Below are positions 1 to 6,253 of a DNA stretch of 7,567 nucleotides, piece after piece. Position numbers and translations under genes: made by a program. Source of the stretch: Actinomycetes bacterium (GTDB lineage Bacteria > Actinomycetota > Actinomycetes > Propionibacteriales > Propionibacteriaceae); NCBI GenBank assembly GCA_023432725.1, contig JAEYUH010000029.1, forward strand, positions 1 to 7,567, given 5' to 3'. Numbering within the stretch: the stretch's first letter is position 1; each line of letters starts with the position of its first letter. The notes below the pieces were generated by a model. It saw only the letters and a program-made list of their open reading frames with translations, was not told where the DNA came from and did no database searches.

Positions 1-42
1 GGGGCCGACTCCGACCTCGTCCGCGCCCTCACCGAGCAGTGA
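1..42 (+). CDS. C-terminal end of upstream gene, probably ParA-like ATPase (partial)
   Basis: Reading from base 1 in frame 1 gives 13 codons (GADSDLVRALTEQ) followed by TGA at 40-42, so this is the 3' end of a gene that begins before the window. The tail itself is too short to recognise. The ParA identity rests on context: in Mycobacterium and many other actinobacteria a Soj/ParA-type ATPase gene lies directly upstream of scpA. The TGA shares bases with the GTG start of scpA (GTGA at 39-42), which indicates translational coupling. The identity is inference; the existence of an open frame ending here is seen directly. Confidence 0.45.
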   Translation, partial: GADSDLVRALTEQ

Positions 43-881
43 CCGTCGCGCCCGACGAACTCGCCGAGACCAGCGGGTTCACCGTCCACCTGACCAACTT
101 CTCCGGCCCCTTCGACCTGCTGCTGCAACTGATCGGAAAGCACAAGCTCGACATCACCGAGGTGGCGCTGTCCAGGGTGACCGACGAGTTCATCGCCCAC
201 CTGCGCCGCGCCCAGGACAGCCAGGCCTGGGACCTCAACGAAACCAGCCAGTTCATCGTCGTCGGGGCCACCCTGCTCGATCTGAAGGCGGCGCGTCTGC
301 TGCCGCAGGGCGAGGTGGACGACGAGGACGACCTCGCGCTGCTGGAGGCCCGAGACCTGCTGTTCGCCCGGCTGCTGCAGTACCGCGCGTTCAAGCTCGT
401 CGCCGGCTGGATCGCCGACACCCTCGCCGTCCAGGATCGGCGCTTCCCCCGTCCCGGCGGGCTGGAGGAACAGTTCGCGCGCCTGCTGCCCGAGGTAGAC
501 CTCACCGGGATGGCCGACCAGCTCGCGCTGCTCGCCGGACACGCGCTCGCCCCGAAGCCGCCGGTGGAGGTCTCCCTGGCCCACCTCCACGTCGCGCGGG
601 TCAGCGTCCGTGAGCAGGCCGAGGTCATCCTCGGCCGGTTGCGGGAGCACACCACCTTGTCCTTCCGGGCGCTCACCGCCGACGCCGAGGACCGGCTGGT
701 GGTGGTGGCGCGCTTCCTCGCGCTGCTGGAGTTGTACCGTGAGCAGGCGGTCGCCTTCGAACAGCTCGCCCCGCTCGCCGAACTGAACGTCCGGTGGCTG
801 GGGACGGAGGTCGGCGACCAGATCGGCGCCGACTTCGACCAGGAGCCCGGCCAGGACACGGAGGTGGCAAGCGATGACTGA
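39..881 (+). CDS. scpA: Segregation and condensation protein A (kleisin subunit of SMC complex)
   Basis: A 280-residue ScpA. This kleisin bridges the head of one SMC and the neck of the other and recruits ScpB, so it is needed for chromosome compaction and segregation in the cytoplasm. The N-terminal helical domain carries the family signature around residues 14-52 (FTVHLTNFSGPFDLLLQLI, then HKLDI and VTDEFI). A typical middle segment with an acidic patch (residues 92-100, VDDEDDLAL) follows. The C-terminal winged helix covers about residues 205-255 (TTLSFRALTADAEDRLVVVARFLALLELYRE). The length is normal for actinobacteria. The GTG start at 39 overlaps the stop of the preceding gene and leaves 13 residues before the conserved core. 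No strong ribosome site precedes it, which fits coupling to the upstream gene. The last 20 or so residues are acidic and poorly conserved. The gene overlaps scpB by 8 bases. Confidence 0.96.
   Translation: MTVAPDELAETSGFTVHLTNFSGPFDLLLQLIGKHKLDITEVALSRVTDEFIAHLRRAQDSQAWDLNETSQFIVVGATLLDLKAARLLPQGEVDDEDDLALLEARDLLFARLLQYRAFKLVAGWIADTLAVQDRRFPRPGGLEEQFARLLPEVDLTGMADQLALLAGHALAPKPPVEVSLAHLHVARVSVREQAEVILGRLREHTTLSFRALTADAEDRLVVVARFLALLELYREQAVAFEQLAPLAELNVRWLGTEVGDQIGADFDQEPGQDTEVASDD
860..867 (+). promoter_or_regulatory. Ribosome binding site of scpB, inside the end of scpA
   Basis: GGAGGTGG lies 6 bases before the ATG at 874, entirely within the last codons of scpA. It settles the scpB start and shows that scpB has its own strong initiation site as well as the 8-base overlap with scpA. 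Confidence 0.8.
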
Positions 882-1491
882 CCAGATCCCCGACCTCGAG
901 TGGGATCCGGCCACCCTCGGCGCCCCGCTCGAGGCCCTGCTGCTGATGGCCACCGAGCCGATGCCCGCCGAGGAACTCGCCCGCGCGGTCGGAGCGCCGG
1001 CCGAGGTGGTGACCACCAGCCTCGAGCAGCTGGCCGCCTTCTACGACAGCACCGGCCGCGGCTTCGAGCTGCGCCGGGTCGGAACCGGCTGGCGGTACTA
1101 CAGCCGCTCCGAGCACGCCGACCTGATCGGCGCCTGGCTGCTCGACGGCCAGCCCGGCAGGCTCTCCCAGGCAGCCCTGGAGACCCTGGCCGTGATCACC
1201 TACCTGCAGCCGATCTCACGGGGCAGGGTGGCTGCGGTGCGCGGGGTGAACGTGGACGGCGTGATCCGCACCCTCGCCACCCGCGACCTGATCGAAGAGG
1301 TGGGACGCGACCCCGAGACCGGGGCCCGGCTGTTCGCCACGACGAGCACCTTCCTCGAGCGGATGGGGCTCACCAGCCTCGACCAGCTGCCCGCGCTGGC
1401 ACCGAACCTTCCGGACGCGTCCGCGCTGGAGGCCGAGCTGGCCGGGCTTGCGAACCCTGCCGAGATCACCCTGGACGAGGAGTCGGCATGA
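874..1491 (+). CDS. scpB: Segregation and condensation protein B (SMC complex kite subunit)
   Basis: A 205-residue ScpB. It forms a dimer of tandem winged-helix proteins that binds the central part of ScpA and regulates the SMC ATPase. The first winged helix spans about residues 17-80 (LEALLLMATEPMPAEELARAVG, with GFELRRVGTGWRYYSR closing it). The second contains the most conserved stretch of the family at residues 97-165: LSQAALETLAVITYLQPISR, then the RGV-VDGVIRTLATRDLIEEVGR segment, then TGARLFATTSTFLERMGL. Length and domain order are typical. The Asp/Glu- and Ala-rich tail from about residue 175 is variable in the family. The ATG start is fixed by the ribosome site at 860-867. Its TGA overlaps the ATG of rluB (ATGA at 1488-1491), so translation of the two is coupled. 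Confidence 0.96.
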   Translation: MTDQIPDLEWDPATLGAPLEALLLMATEPMPAEELARAVGAPAEVVTTSLEQLAAFYDSTGRGFELRRVGTGWRYYSRSEHADLIGAWLLDGQPGRLSQAALETLAVITYLQPISRGRVAAVRGVNVDGVIRTLATRDLIEEVGRDPETGARLFATTSTFLERMGLTSLDQLPALAPNLPDASALEAELAGLANPAEITLDEESA

Positions 1492-2228
1492 GCGGCGACA
1501 CGGAGGGCGTCCGGCTGCAGAAGGTGCTGGCACGGGCAGGGGTGGCCTCCCGGCGGGCCAGCGAGGACCTGATCTACCGGGGCAGGGTCGAGGTGAACGG
1601 CCAGGTGGTCACCGAGCAGGGCACCAGGGTGGACCCGGCCCGCGACGTGATCAGGGTGGACGGGGTGAGGATCCCGCCCGAGCGCCGCCACGCCTACGTC
1701 GTGCTCAACAAGCCGCGCGGAGTGCTCTCGGCGATGGAGGACGACCGCGGGCGGCGGACCCTTGCCGAGTACGCGGCCAGGCGGGGCGGCGAGCGCCTGT
1801 TCCACGTCGGCCGGCTGGACGCCGACACCGAGGGCCTCATCCTGCTCACCAATGACGGCGAGTTCGCGCAGCGGATGAGTCACCCGTCCTACGAGATCCG
1901 CAAGACCTATGTGGCGGTCGTCGAGGGCAGCCTCGAACACTCCACGCTGGCCAGGATCCGTCGCGGGATCACCCTCGAGGACGGCCCGATCCGGCCCGAC
2001 AAGGTGCGGATCGTCGCCCGCGAGCCCCGCCAGACCATGGTCGAGATCACCCTGCACTCGGGCCGCAACCGGATCGTGCGGCGCCTCTTCGAGGCCGTCG
2101 GGCACCCGGTCCGGCAGCTGTCCCGCACCGGCATCGGCCCGGTCCGGCTGGGCAGGCTGAAGTCGGGCGAGCTGCGCGACCTCACCCGGGAGGAGCTCGG
2201 CGCCCTGCTGGACGCCGTCAAGTTGTAG
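1488..2228 (+). CDS. rluB: 23S rRNA pseudouridine synthase, RluB family
   Basis: A 246-residue RsuA/RluB-type pseudouridine synthase, expected to convert a uridine near the peptidyl transferase centre of 23S rRNA to pseudouridine (U2605 in E. coli numbering for RluB). An S4 RNA-binding domain occupies residues 8-55 (VRLQKVLARAGVASRRASEDLI, then GRVEVNG). The catalytic domain starts at YVVLNKPRGVLS (70-81). The catalytic aspartate is D111 in the motif GRLDADTEGLILLTND (108-123). The conserved late motifs are RKTYVA (138-143), HSGRNRIVRRLFEAVGHPV (190-208) and LSRTGIGPV (211-219). GAGGAG at 1477-1482, 5 bases before the ATG, supports the start, and the ATGA overlap couples it to scpB. The open frame continues upstream to about 900 out of frame with scpB, but that part is a shadow. 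scpA-scpB-rluB is a widespread gene order. The exact target base is inferred from the family. Confidence 0.93.
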   Translation: MSGDTEGVRLQKVLARAGVASRRASEDLIYRGRVEVNGQVVTEQGTRVDPARDVIRVDGVRIPPERRHAYVVLNKPRGVLSAMEDDRGRRTLAEYAARRGGERLFHVGRLDADTEGLILLTNDGEFAQRMSHPSYEIRKTYVAVVEGSLEHSTLARIRRGITLEDGPIRPDKVRIVAREPRQTMVEITLHSGRNRIVRRLFEAVGHPVRQLSRTGIGPVRLGRLKSGELRDLTREELGALLDAVKL

Positions 2229-2235
2229 GGCAGCG

Positions 2236-3588
2236 GTGGACCGGGCGATCGGCGTCGAGACCGAGTACGGGCTGCTCGGACGATCGGCGACGGGACGGCT
2301 GGGGTCGAGCGAGGCTGCGCAGCTGCTGTTCGCCCCGCTGGAGCGCGAGTACCGCTCCTCCAACGCCTTCCTGCCCAGTGGTGGTCGGCTCTACCTCGAC
2401 GTCGGTGCCCACCCCGAGTACGCCACCCCCGAGTGCCGCACCCCGCGGGGAGCGGTGGTGGCGGGACGTGCCGGCGACCTGCTGGTGCTCGACCTCGCCG
2501 CCCGGGCGATGGCCGACGCCGAGGCGGCGGGGTCGCCCTGCCGGCTGCGGTTGTTCAAGAACAACACCGACTCCTACGGCAACTCCTACGGCAGCCACGA
2601 GAACTACCAGGTAGCCCGCGCCACCGACCCCGACGCGCTCGCCGGGGCGCTGACCGGCTTCCTGGTCACCCGGCAGCTGCTGTGCGGCAACGGGCGACTC
2701 GAGCGCGGCAGCTTCCGGATCAGCCAGCGCGCCGACCACCTGCGCGAGGAGTTCTCCGCCACCACCACCAGGGCCCGTCCGCTGGTCAACAGCCGCGACG
2801 AGCCGCTGGCCGACCCGGCCAGGTTCCGGCGGTTGCACGTCCTGGCCGGTGACTCCAACCTGAGCGACCCGTCGGCCTGGTTGCGGCTGGCCACCACCGA
2901 GCTGGTGGTGCGTCTGGTCGAGGACGGGGACCACCTGGAACGGCTCCGGCTGGCAGACCCGGTGGCGGCGCTGCCGCTGGTGGCGCGGAACCCGCTCGCC
3001 GTCCTTGAGCTGGCCTCGGGTGCCACCATCACCGCGGTCGGGCTGCAGCGCGAGTACGCCGACGCGGTATCCGCCGCACAGCCCGGCCAGGAGGCGGTGC
3101 TGGGGGAGTGGCACAAAGTGCTGGACGCGTTGGCGGCCGACGACCCCGATGCGATCGCCGACACCGTGGAGTGGGCGGCCAAGCGCCGGCTGCTGGCCGA
3201 CTACCGCGACCGGCACGGGCTGCCGCCCGATCACCCGCGGCTGGCCGCTGTCGACCTCGCCTTCCACGAACTGGGCCCGGCCGGGCTGTTCGCCAGGCTG
3301 GAGGACAGGGGAGTGGTGCGCCGGTGCACCACGCCCGCGGAGATCGCGGCGGCGCTCACCAGTCCACCCGAGCCGACCCGGGCGGTGGCCCGCTCCCGGC
3401 TGGTGACCGCCGCGCGAGCGGCAGGGGTGCACTACAGCGTCGACTGGCTGCGGTTCACGGTGCCCCGCCCGCCCGAGCACCCCCCAGGTGACCTGTCCGT
3501 CACGCTGTCCGACCCGCTGACGGCCGCCTCCGCGGAGGTGGACGCGCTGGTCGCCGAACTGGCCGGCTCCCGGTTCGCCCCGTACTGA
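2236..3588 (+). CDS. pafA: Pup-protein ligase PafA
   Basis: A 450-residue Pup ligase. It uses ATP to activate the C-terminal glutamate of Pup and forms an isopeptide bond to lysines of target proteins, marking them for the Mpa/ARC-20S proteasome. The glutamine-synthetase-like fold is evident. IGVETEYG (5-12) has the Mg/ATP-binding glutamates E8 and E10. RLYLDVGAHPEYATPEC (51-67) contains the catalytic base aspartate, here D55. The motif KNNTDSYGNSYGSHENY spans 108-124, FLVTRQLLCG lies at 142-151, and SATTTRARPLVNSRDEP (174-190) is followed by RRLHVLAGDSNLSD (198-211). The small C-terminal domain ends with VHYSVDWLRF (398-407). It is PafA rather than the paralogue Dop because it lacks the Dop loop near residues 37-50, is about 450 rather than 500 residues long, and has GDSN where I recall Dop having GDAN. 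The GTG start is 7 bases after the rluB stop, with a weak AGGG at 2227-2230. The usual upstream partners (pup, prcB, prcA) are absent here. Confidence 0.94.
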   Translation: MDRAIGVETEYGLLGRSATGRLGSSEAAQLLFAPLEREYRSSNAFLPSGGRLYLDVGAHPEYATPECRTPRGAVVAGRAGDLLVLDLAARAMADAEAAGSPCRLRLFKNNTDSYGNSYGSHENYQVARATDPDALAGALTGFLVTRQLLCGNGRLERGSFRISQRADHLREEFSATTTRARPLVNSRDEPLADPARFRRLHVLAGDSNLSDPSAWLRLATTELVVRLVEDGDHLERLRLADPVAALPLVARNPLAVLELASGATITAVGLQREYADAVSAAQPGQEAVLGEWHKVLDALAADDPDAIADTVEWAAKRRLLADYRDRHGLPPDHPRLAAVDLAFHELGPAGLFARLEDRGVVRRCTTPAEIAAALTSPPEPTRAVARSRLVTAARAAGVHYSVDWLRFTVPRPPEHPPGDLSVTLSDPLTAASAEVDALVAELAGSRFAPY

Positions 3589-3598
3589 GCACTGGGGG

Positions 3599-3604
3599 TA
3601 TCGT
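3599..3604 (+). promoter_or_regulatory. Possible -10 element of a leaderless promoter for the FKBP gene
   Basis: TATCGT fits the actinobacterial -10 pattern TANNNT and ends 7 bases before the GTG at 3612, so transcription starting at the usual distance would begin at or next to the start codon. No good -35 hexamer is visible 16-19 bases upstream. Runs of G at 3594-3598 and 3607-3610 are poorly spaced or weak ribosome sites. A leaderless transcript is common in this phylum, but this is inference from one hexamer. Confidence 0.3.
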
Positions 3605-3611
3605 TCGGGGC

Positions 3612-4628
3612 GTGCTCCGCCCTGCCCGCGTCCTCACCGCCGTCGCCGCCGCCGTCCTGCTGACCGCCTGCGCCGGCACCCCGTCCGAGACCCCCACCGG
3701 GTCGCCGTCAGCCACGGCCACGCCCAGCGCGTCGCCGAGCACGTCCACGACGCCCAGCGCGTCGCCGACGCCGACGATCCCCGCGACGGACTCCCTGGAC
3801 GGCATCACCGTGACAGGGGAGCGGCTGGAGTCGGCGAAGCTCCAGTTCGACAAGCCGCTGCGGATCGACCAGTCGCGGTCGAAGGTGATCGAGAAGGGCT
3901 CCGGCCCCGCGTCGGTGGCCGATGGCTACGTGACCCTCCACTACGAGGGCGTCAACGCCCGGACCGGCGAGACCTTCGACGAGTCCTTCAGCGAGGGCAA
4001 CCCCGTCACCTTCCCGCTCACCGGTGTGATCGCCGGCTTCCAGAAGGGGCTCACCGGCCAGCAGCCCGGCAGCCGGGTGCTGATCGCGATCCCCGGCCAG
4101 GACGGCTACGACGAGGCCTACCGGGTCGACCCGTCCTACGCGCCGCAGGGCTACCAGCTGTTCGACACCCTGCTGTTCGTGGTGGACGTGGTCTCGGTGT
4201 CGCTGACGGAGCCGTCCGGCGAGGTGGTCACACCGCCCGCGGGCCTGCCCCAGGTCAGCGCCGGCACCGGCCGCCCGACCGTCACGATCCCGTCGGGAGC
4301 CGCGCCGACGAAGATGGTGGCCCAGACCCTGATCGAGGGCACCGGTCCCAAGGTCAAGGCCGATGACACCATCCTGGCCCGCTACGTCGGAGTCTCGTGG
4401 AAGACCGGCGAGGTCTTCGACGACGGCTTCGCGACGCCGACCGAGGGTGCCCTGGCCGACCTCATCCCCGGCTGGACGAAGGGACTCCTCGGCAAGCCGG
4501 TCGGCTCCCGGGTGCTGCTGGTGCTGCCGCCCGCCGACGGCTTCCCCGAAGGTTCCAACAAGCCCGCGGTGGAGAAGGGCGACACCGTGGTCTACGTCGT
4601 CGACCTGTTGTTCGCCTACGCCGGCTGA
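3612..4628 (+). CDS. Lipoprotein with two FKBP-type peptidyl-prolyl isomerase domains
   Basis: A 338-residue predicted lipoprotein that should catalyse cis-trans isomerisation at proline on the outer face of the membrane. The signal peptide has arginines at 3 and 6, a hydrophobic stretch at 8-17 and lipobox LTAC (17-20), giving lipidation at C20. Residues 21-58 are a Ser/Thr/Pro linker. FKBP domain 1 (about 90-197) shows LHYEG (109-113), GETFDES (119-125), VIAGFQKGLTG (139-149) and GSRVLIAIP (153-161). It has an extra tyrosine-rich loop (162-183) before the last strand. FKBP domain 2 (about 235-336) shows ARYVG (256-260), GEVFDDGF (266-273), LIPGWTKGLLG (284-294) and GSRVLLVLPP (298-307). In domain 1 the tryptophan of the FKBP12 pocket floor is F143; in domain 2 it is W288, while the usual pocket tyrosine appears to be F311. 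The gene starts 23 bases after pafA. FKBP genes beside pafA occur in other actinobacteria such as Streptomyces, but a shared job with pupylation is not established. Substrates are unknown. Confidence 0.9.
   Translation: MLRPARVLTAVAAAVLLTACAGTPSETPTGSPSATATPSASPSTSTTPSASPTPTIPATDSLDGITVTGERLESAKLQFDKPLRIDQSRSKVIEKGSGPASVADGYVTLHYEGVNARTGETFDESFSEGNPVTFPLTGVIAGFQKGLTGQQPGSRVLIAIPGQDGYDEAYRVDPSYAPQGYQLFDTLLFVVDVVSVSLTEPSGEVVTPPAGLPQVSAGTGRPTVTIPSGAAPTKMVAQTLIEGTGPKVKADDTILARYVGVSWKTGEVFDDGFATPTEGALADLIPGWTKGLLGKPVGSRVLLVLPPADGFPEGSNKPAVEKGDTVVYVVDLLFAYAG
3720..3768 (+). repeat. Two direct copies of a 19-base unit in the lipoprotein linker
   Basis: The same 19 bases (starting ACGCCCAGCGCG) occur at 3720-3738 and 3750-3768, a period of exactly 30 bases. 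Each copy encodes TPSASP (residues 37-42 and 47-52) in the flexible linker between the lipidated cysteine and the first FKBP domain. Exact identity at the DNA level suggests a short duplication, and the 10-codon period keeps the frame. Confidence 0.8.
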
Positions 4629-4638
4629 CCGCGGGGCG

Positions 4639-5376
4639 ATGACCGGCGGAGCGGGTTCGGCCGACCTTGTCGAGCAGGGACCGCGGCCGCCGCGCCGACC
4701 GCTGCTGGTCGCGGTCGGGACGCTTGCCGTCCTGCTCACCGGCGTGGTGGGCCTGCTGGTCGCCCGCTCCCACCCCGCCCTGGACGAGCGCTGGATGACC
4801 GCCGCGGTCGGGCTGCGCGGCCAGCCGTGGGACAGTCTGGCCTTCGCCCTCGACCTGCTCGGTGGCAGTGTGGTCGGGGTCTTCGTGGTTCCGCTGGCGG
4901 TGACCGCCGCGCTGGTCCGGTGGCGCGGACGCTGGCCCGCAGCCTTCTTCCTGGTCGCCTCCGCGGCGAGTGCGCTGGTGGTGCAGGTCCTCAAGGTGGT
5001 CTTCGACAGGGCGCGCCCGGAGGACATGCTCGTCATCTCGGACAAGGGTTCCTTCCCGTCGGGCCACACCGCGAACGCTGCGACCATGGCGATCGCCCTG
5101 GGGGTGATCCTGCCCCGGGTGTGGGTGTGGATCGCCGGAGCGGTGTACGCCGTGCTGATGGCCCTGAGCCGTACCTACCTGGGTGCGCACTGGCTGACCG
5201 ACACCGTCGGCGGGTTGCTGGTCGGGGCCGGCGTGGCGGTGCTCTGCTGGGCGGTGTTCAGCCTCCGGCTGGTCACCCCGTCCCTGCCACCGCCGGGCCG
5301 CCCCGAGGTCGACGGCGCACCGGCAGGGGAGAACTCAGCCGAGGTCGTCGACGACCCAGGGTTGCCGGGGGAGTAG
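4639..5376 (+). CDS. PAP2-family membrane phosphatase
   Basis: A 245-residue integral membrane phosphatase of the PAP2 (phosphatidic acid phosphatase type 2) superfamily. All three catalytic motifs are intact: K-x6-RP at 119-127 (KVVFDRARP), PSGH at 140-143, and SR-x5-H-x3-D at 177-188 (SRTYLGAHWLTD), with H143 and H184 as the expected acid/base and nucleophile pair. About six membrane segments can be seen (roughly 21-41, 70-92, 99-118, 146-159, 161-176 and 189-210), with the active-site motifs between segments 3-4 and 5-6. The start is the ATG 10 bases after the FKBP stop. The open frame extends upstream to 4363, but that part lies inside the FKBP gene. The substrate cannot be told from sequence: phosphatidic acid, phosphatidylglycerol phosphate and undecaprenyl pyrophosphate are all handled by this family. 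A 34-residue hydrophilic Pro/Gly/acidic tail (212-245) overlaps the end of gluQRS on the other strand. Confidence 0.88.
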   Translation: MTGGAGSADLVEQGPRPPRRPLLVAVGTLAVLLTGVVGLLVARSHPALDERWMTAAVGLRGQPWDSLAFALDLLGGSVVGVFVVPLAVTAALVRWRGRWPAAFFLVASAASALVVQVLKVVFDRARPEDMLVISDKGSFPSGHTANAATMAIALGVILPRVWVWIAGAVYAVLMALSRTYLGAHWLTDTVGGLLVGAGVAVLCWAVFSLRLVTPSLPPPGRPEVDGAPAGENSAEVVDDPGLPGE

Positions 5377-6234
5377 CGCAGGATCCCACCGGTCCAGCAG
5401 GAGCGCGGTGGTCACCGGCTCGCCCGGTTCGGACAGCCCGAGGCTGGTGGACAGGATCCCCAGCACCCCGGCGGCGTCGATGCCCAGCCCTGCCAGGTCG
5501 GCCAGCGTGACCGCCCCGTCCCGTTTCGCCAGCCTTGTGCCTGCCCGGTTCACCGCCAACGGGACGTGACCGTAGGCCGGAGCCACGCCGCCGAGCAGCG
5601 CCGCCAGCCAAGCCTGCCGCGGCGCCGACGACAGCAGGTCATCGCCGCGCACCACCTGGTCGACGCCCTGGGCGAGGTCGTCCACCACCACCGCGAAGTT
5701 GTAGGCCCAGACGCCGTCGTTGCGGCGTACCACGAAGTCGTCGACCTGGCCGGTGACCTCACCCGCCCAAAGGTCGGTGACGGTGGTGACCGCGTGGTCG
5801 GCGCGGATCCGCAGCGCCGGCGGCTGCTCGCTGCGCCGGGCCTGCCGCTGCGCCTCGGTCAGGTTCCGGCAGGTACCGGGGTAGGGACGCAAGCCGTCGC
5901 CGTGCGGCGCCGAGGCTGCCTCGGCGATCTCGCGCCGGGTGCAGAAGCACTCGTACAGCCGGTCGGCCAGTCCTGCCGCGGCGTCGGAGTAGGCGTCCAG
6001 GCGCTCGGTCTGGCGCAGCGACGGCGGATCGAAGTCGATTCCCAGCGCCCCCAGGTCGGCCACCTGGCCCGCCGCCACCTCGCCGGCGGCGGCGACCCGG
6101 GCCTGGTCGAGGTCCTCGATCCGCAGCAGGAACCGACGGCCGGTGCCGCGGGCCATCAGCCAGGCCACCAGCGCAGTCCGCAGGTTGCCGAGGTGCAGCG
6201 CGGAAGTGGGGCTCGGCGCGTATCGTCCGGCCAT
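5335..6234 (-). CDS. gluQRS: Glutamyl-Q tRNA(Asp) synthetase
   Basis: A 299-residue truncated relative of glutamyl-tRNA synthetase. The family activates glutamate and transfers it to the queuosine base at position 34 of tRNA(Asp), rather than to the tRNA 3' end. The class I signature appears as RYAPSPTSALHLGN (4-17; HLGN replaces HIGH), followed by LRIEDLD (37-43). The second class I loop is TRLAKRDGAV (233-242), a divergent KMSKS. The zinc site typical of GluQRS is present as C96-x-C98, Y118 and C122 (CFC, then YPGTC). YNFAVVVDDLAQGVDQVVRGDDLLSS (178-203) matches the catalytic core of GluRS-like enzymes. There is no C-terminal anticodon-binding domain, and the length of about 300 separates it from full GluRS (about 470-500). 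The ATG at 6234-6232 is fixed by a strong ribosome site. It stands alone on the minus strand: convergent with and overlapping PAP2, divergent from pafB. Confidence 0.93.
   Translation of the reverse strand: MAGRYAPSPTSALHLGNLRTALVAWLMARGTGRRFLLRIEDLDQARVAAAGEVAAGQVADLGALGIDFDPPSLRQTERLDAYSDAAAGLADRLYECFCTRREIAEAASAPHGDGLRPYPGTCRNLTEAQRQARRSEQPPALRIRADHAVTTVTDLWAGEVTGQVDDFVVRRNDGVWAYNFAVVVDDLAQGVDQVVRGDDLLSSAPRQAWLAALLGGVAPAYGHVPLAVNRAGTRLAKRDGAVTLADLAGLGIDAAGVLGILSTSLGLSEPGEPVTTALLLDRWDPALLPRQPWVVDDLG
5343..5356. repeat. 14-bp perfect palindrome in the PAP2/gluQRS overlap
   Basis: GGTCGTCGACGACC is its own reverse complement. It sits inside the 42-base region coding on both strands. The codon phase is such that the plus strand reads Val-Val-Asp-Asp near the PAP2 C-terminus (residues 236-239) and the minus strand also reads Val-Val-Asp-Asp near the GluQRS C-terminus (residues 294-297). 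It has no loop or T-run, so it is not a standard terminator. Confidence 0.75.
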
Positions 6235-6238
6235 CCCA

Positions 6239-6245
6239 CCTCCTC
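6239..6245 (-). promoter_or_regulatory. Ribosome binding site of gluQRS
   Basis: On the minus strand GAGGAGG stands 4 bases before the ATG of gluQRS. It is the best match to the anti-Shine-Dalgarno sequence in the window and confirms the start. Confidence 0.85.
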
Positions 6246-6253
6246 ACAGCCCA

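Noticed and set aside
29..859. 276-codon minus-strand open frame opposite scpA
   Set aside because: It is Ser/Arg-rich with no recognisable motif, and the opposite strand codes for a full, well-conserved ScpA. High GC creates such shadows.
900..1487. Long plus-strand open frame upstream of and in frame with rluB
   Set aside because: It lies wholly inside scpB in another frame and gives Arg/Gly/Pro-rich low-complexity protein. The S4 domain starts right after the ATG at 1488, which has a ribosome site.
2218..3480. 420-codon minus-strand open frame opposite pafA
   Set aside because: The translation is Gly/Gln/Val/Arg-rich with no domain, and it mirrors the conserved PafA codons.
2236..3588. 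Considered Dop (Pup deamidase) instead of PafA
   Set aside because: The Dop loop insertion is missing, the length fits PafA, and the motifs around residues 198-211 follow PafA.
3708..5087. 459-codon minus-strand open frame opposite the FKBP and PAP2 genes
   Set aside because: It spans two real genes and their junction, and its low-complexity Arg/Gly-rich translation shows no domain.
5343..5356. Palindrome as a bidirectional rho-independent terminator
   Set aside because: There is no loop and no T-run on either side, and it lies inside both coding sequences.
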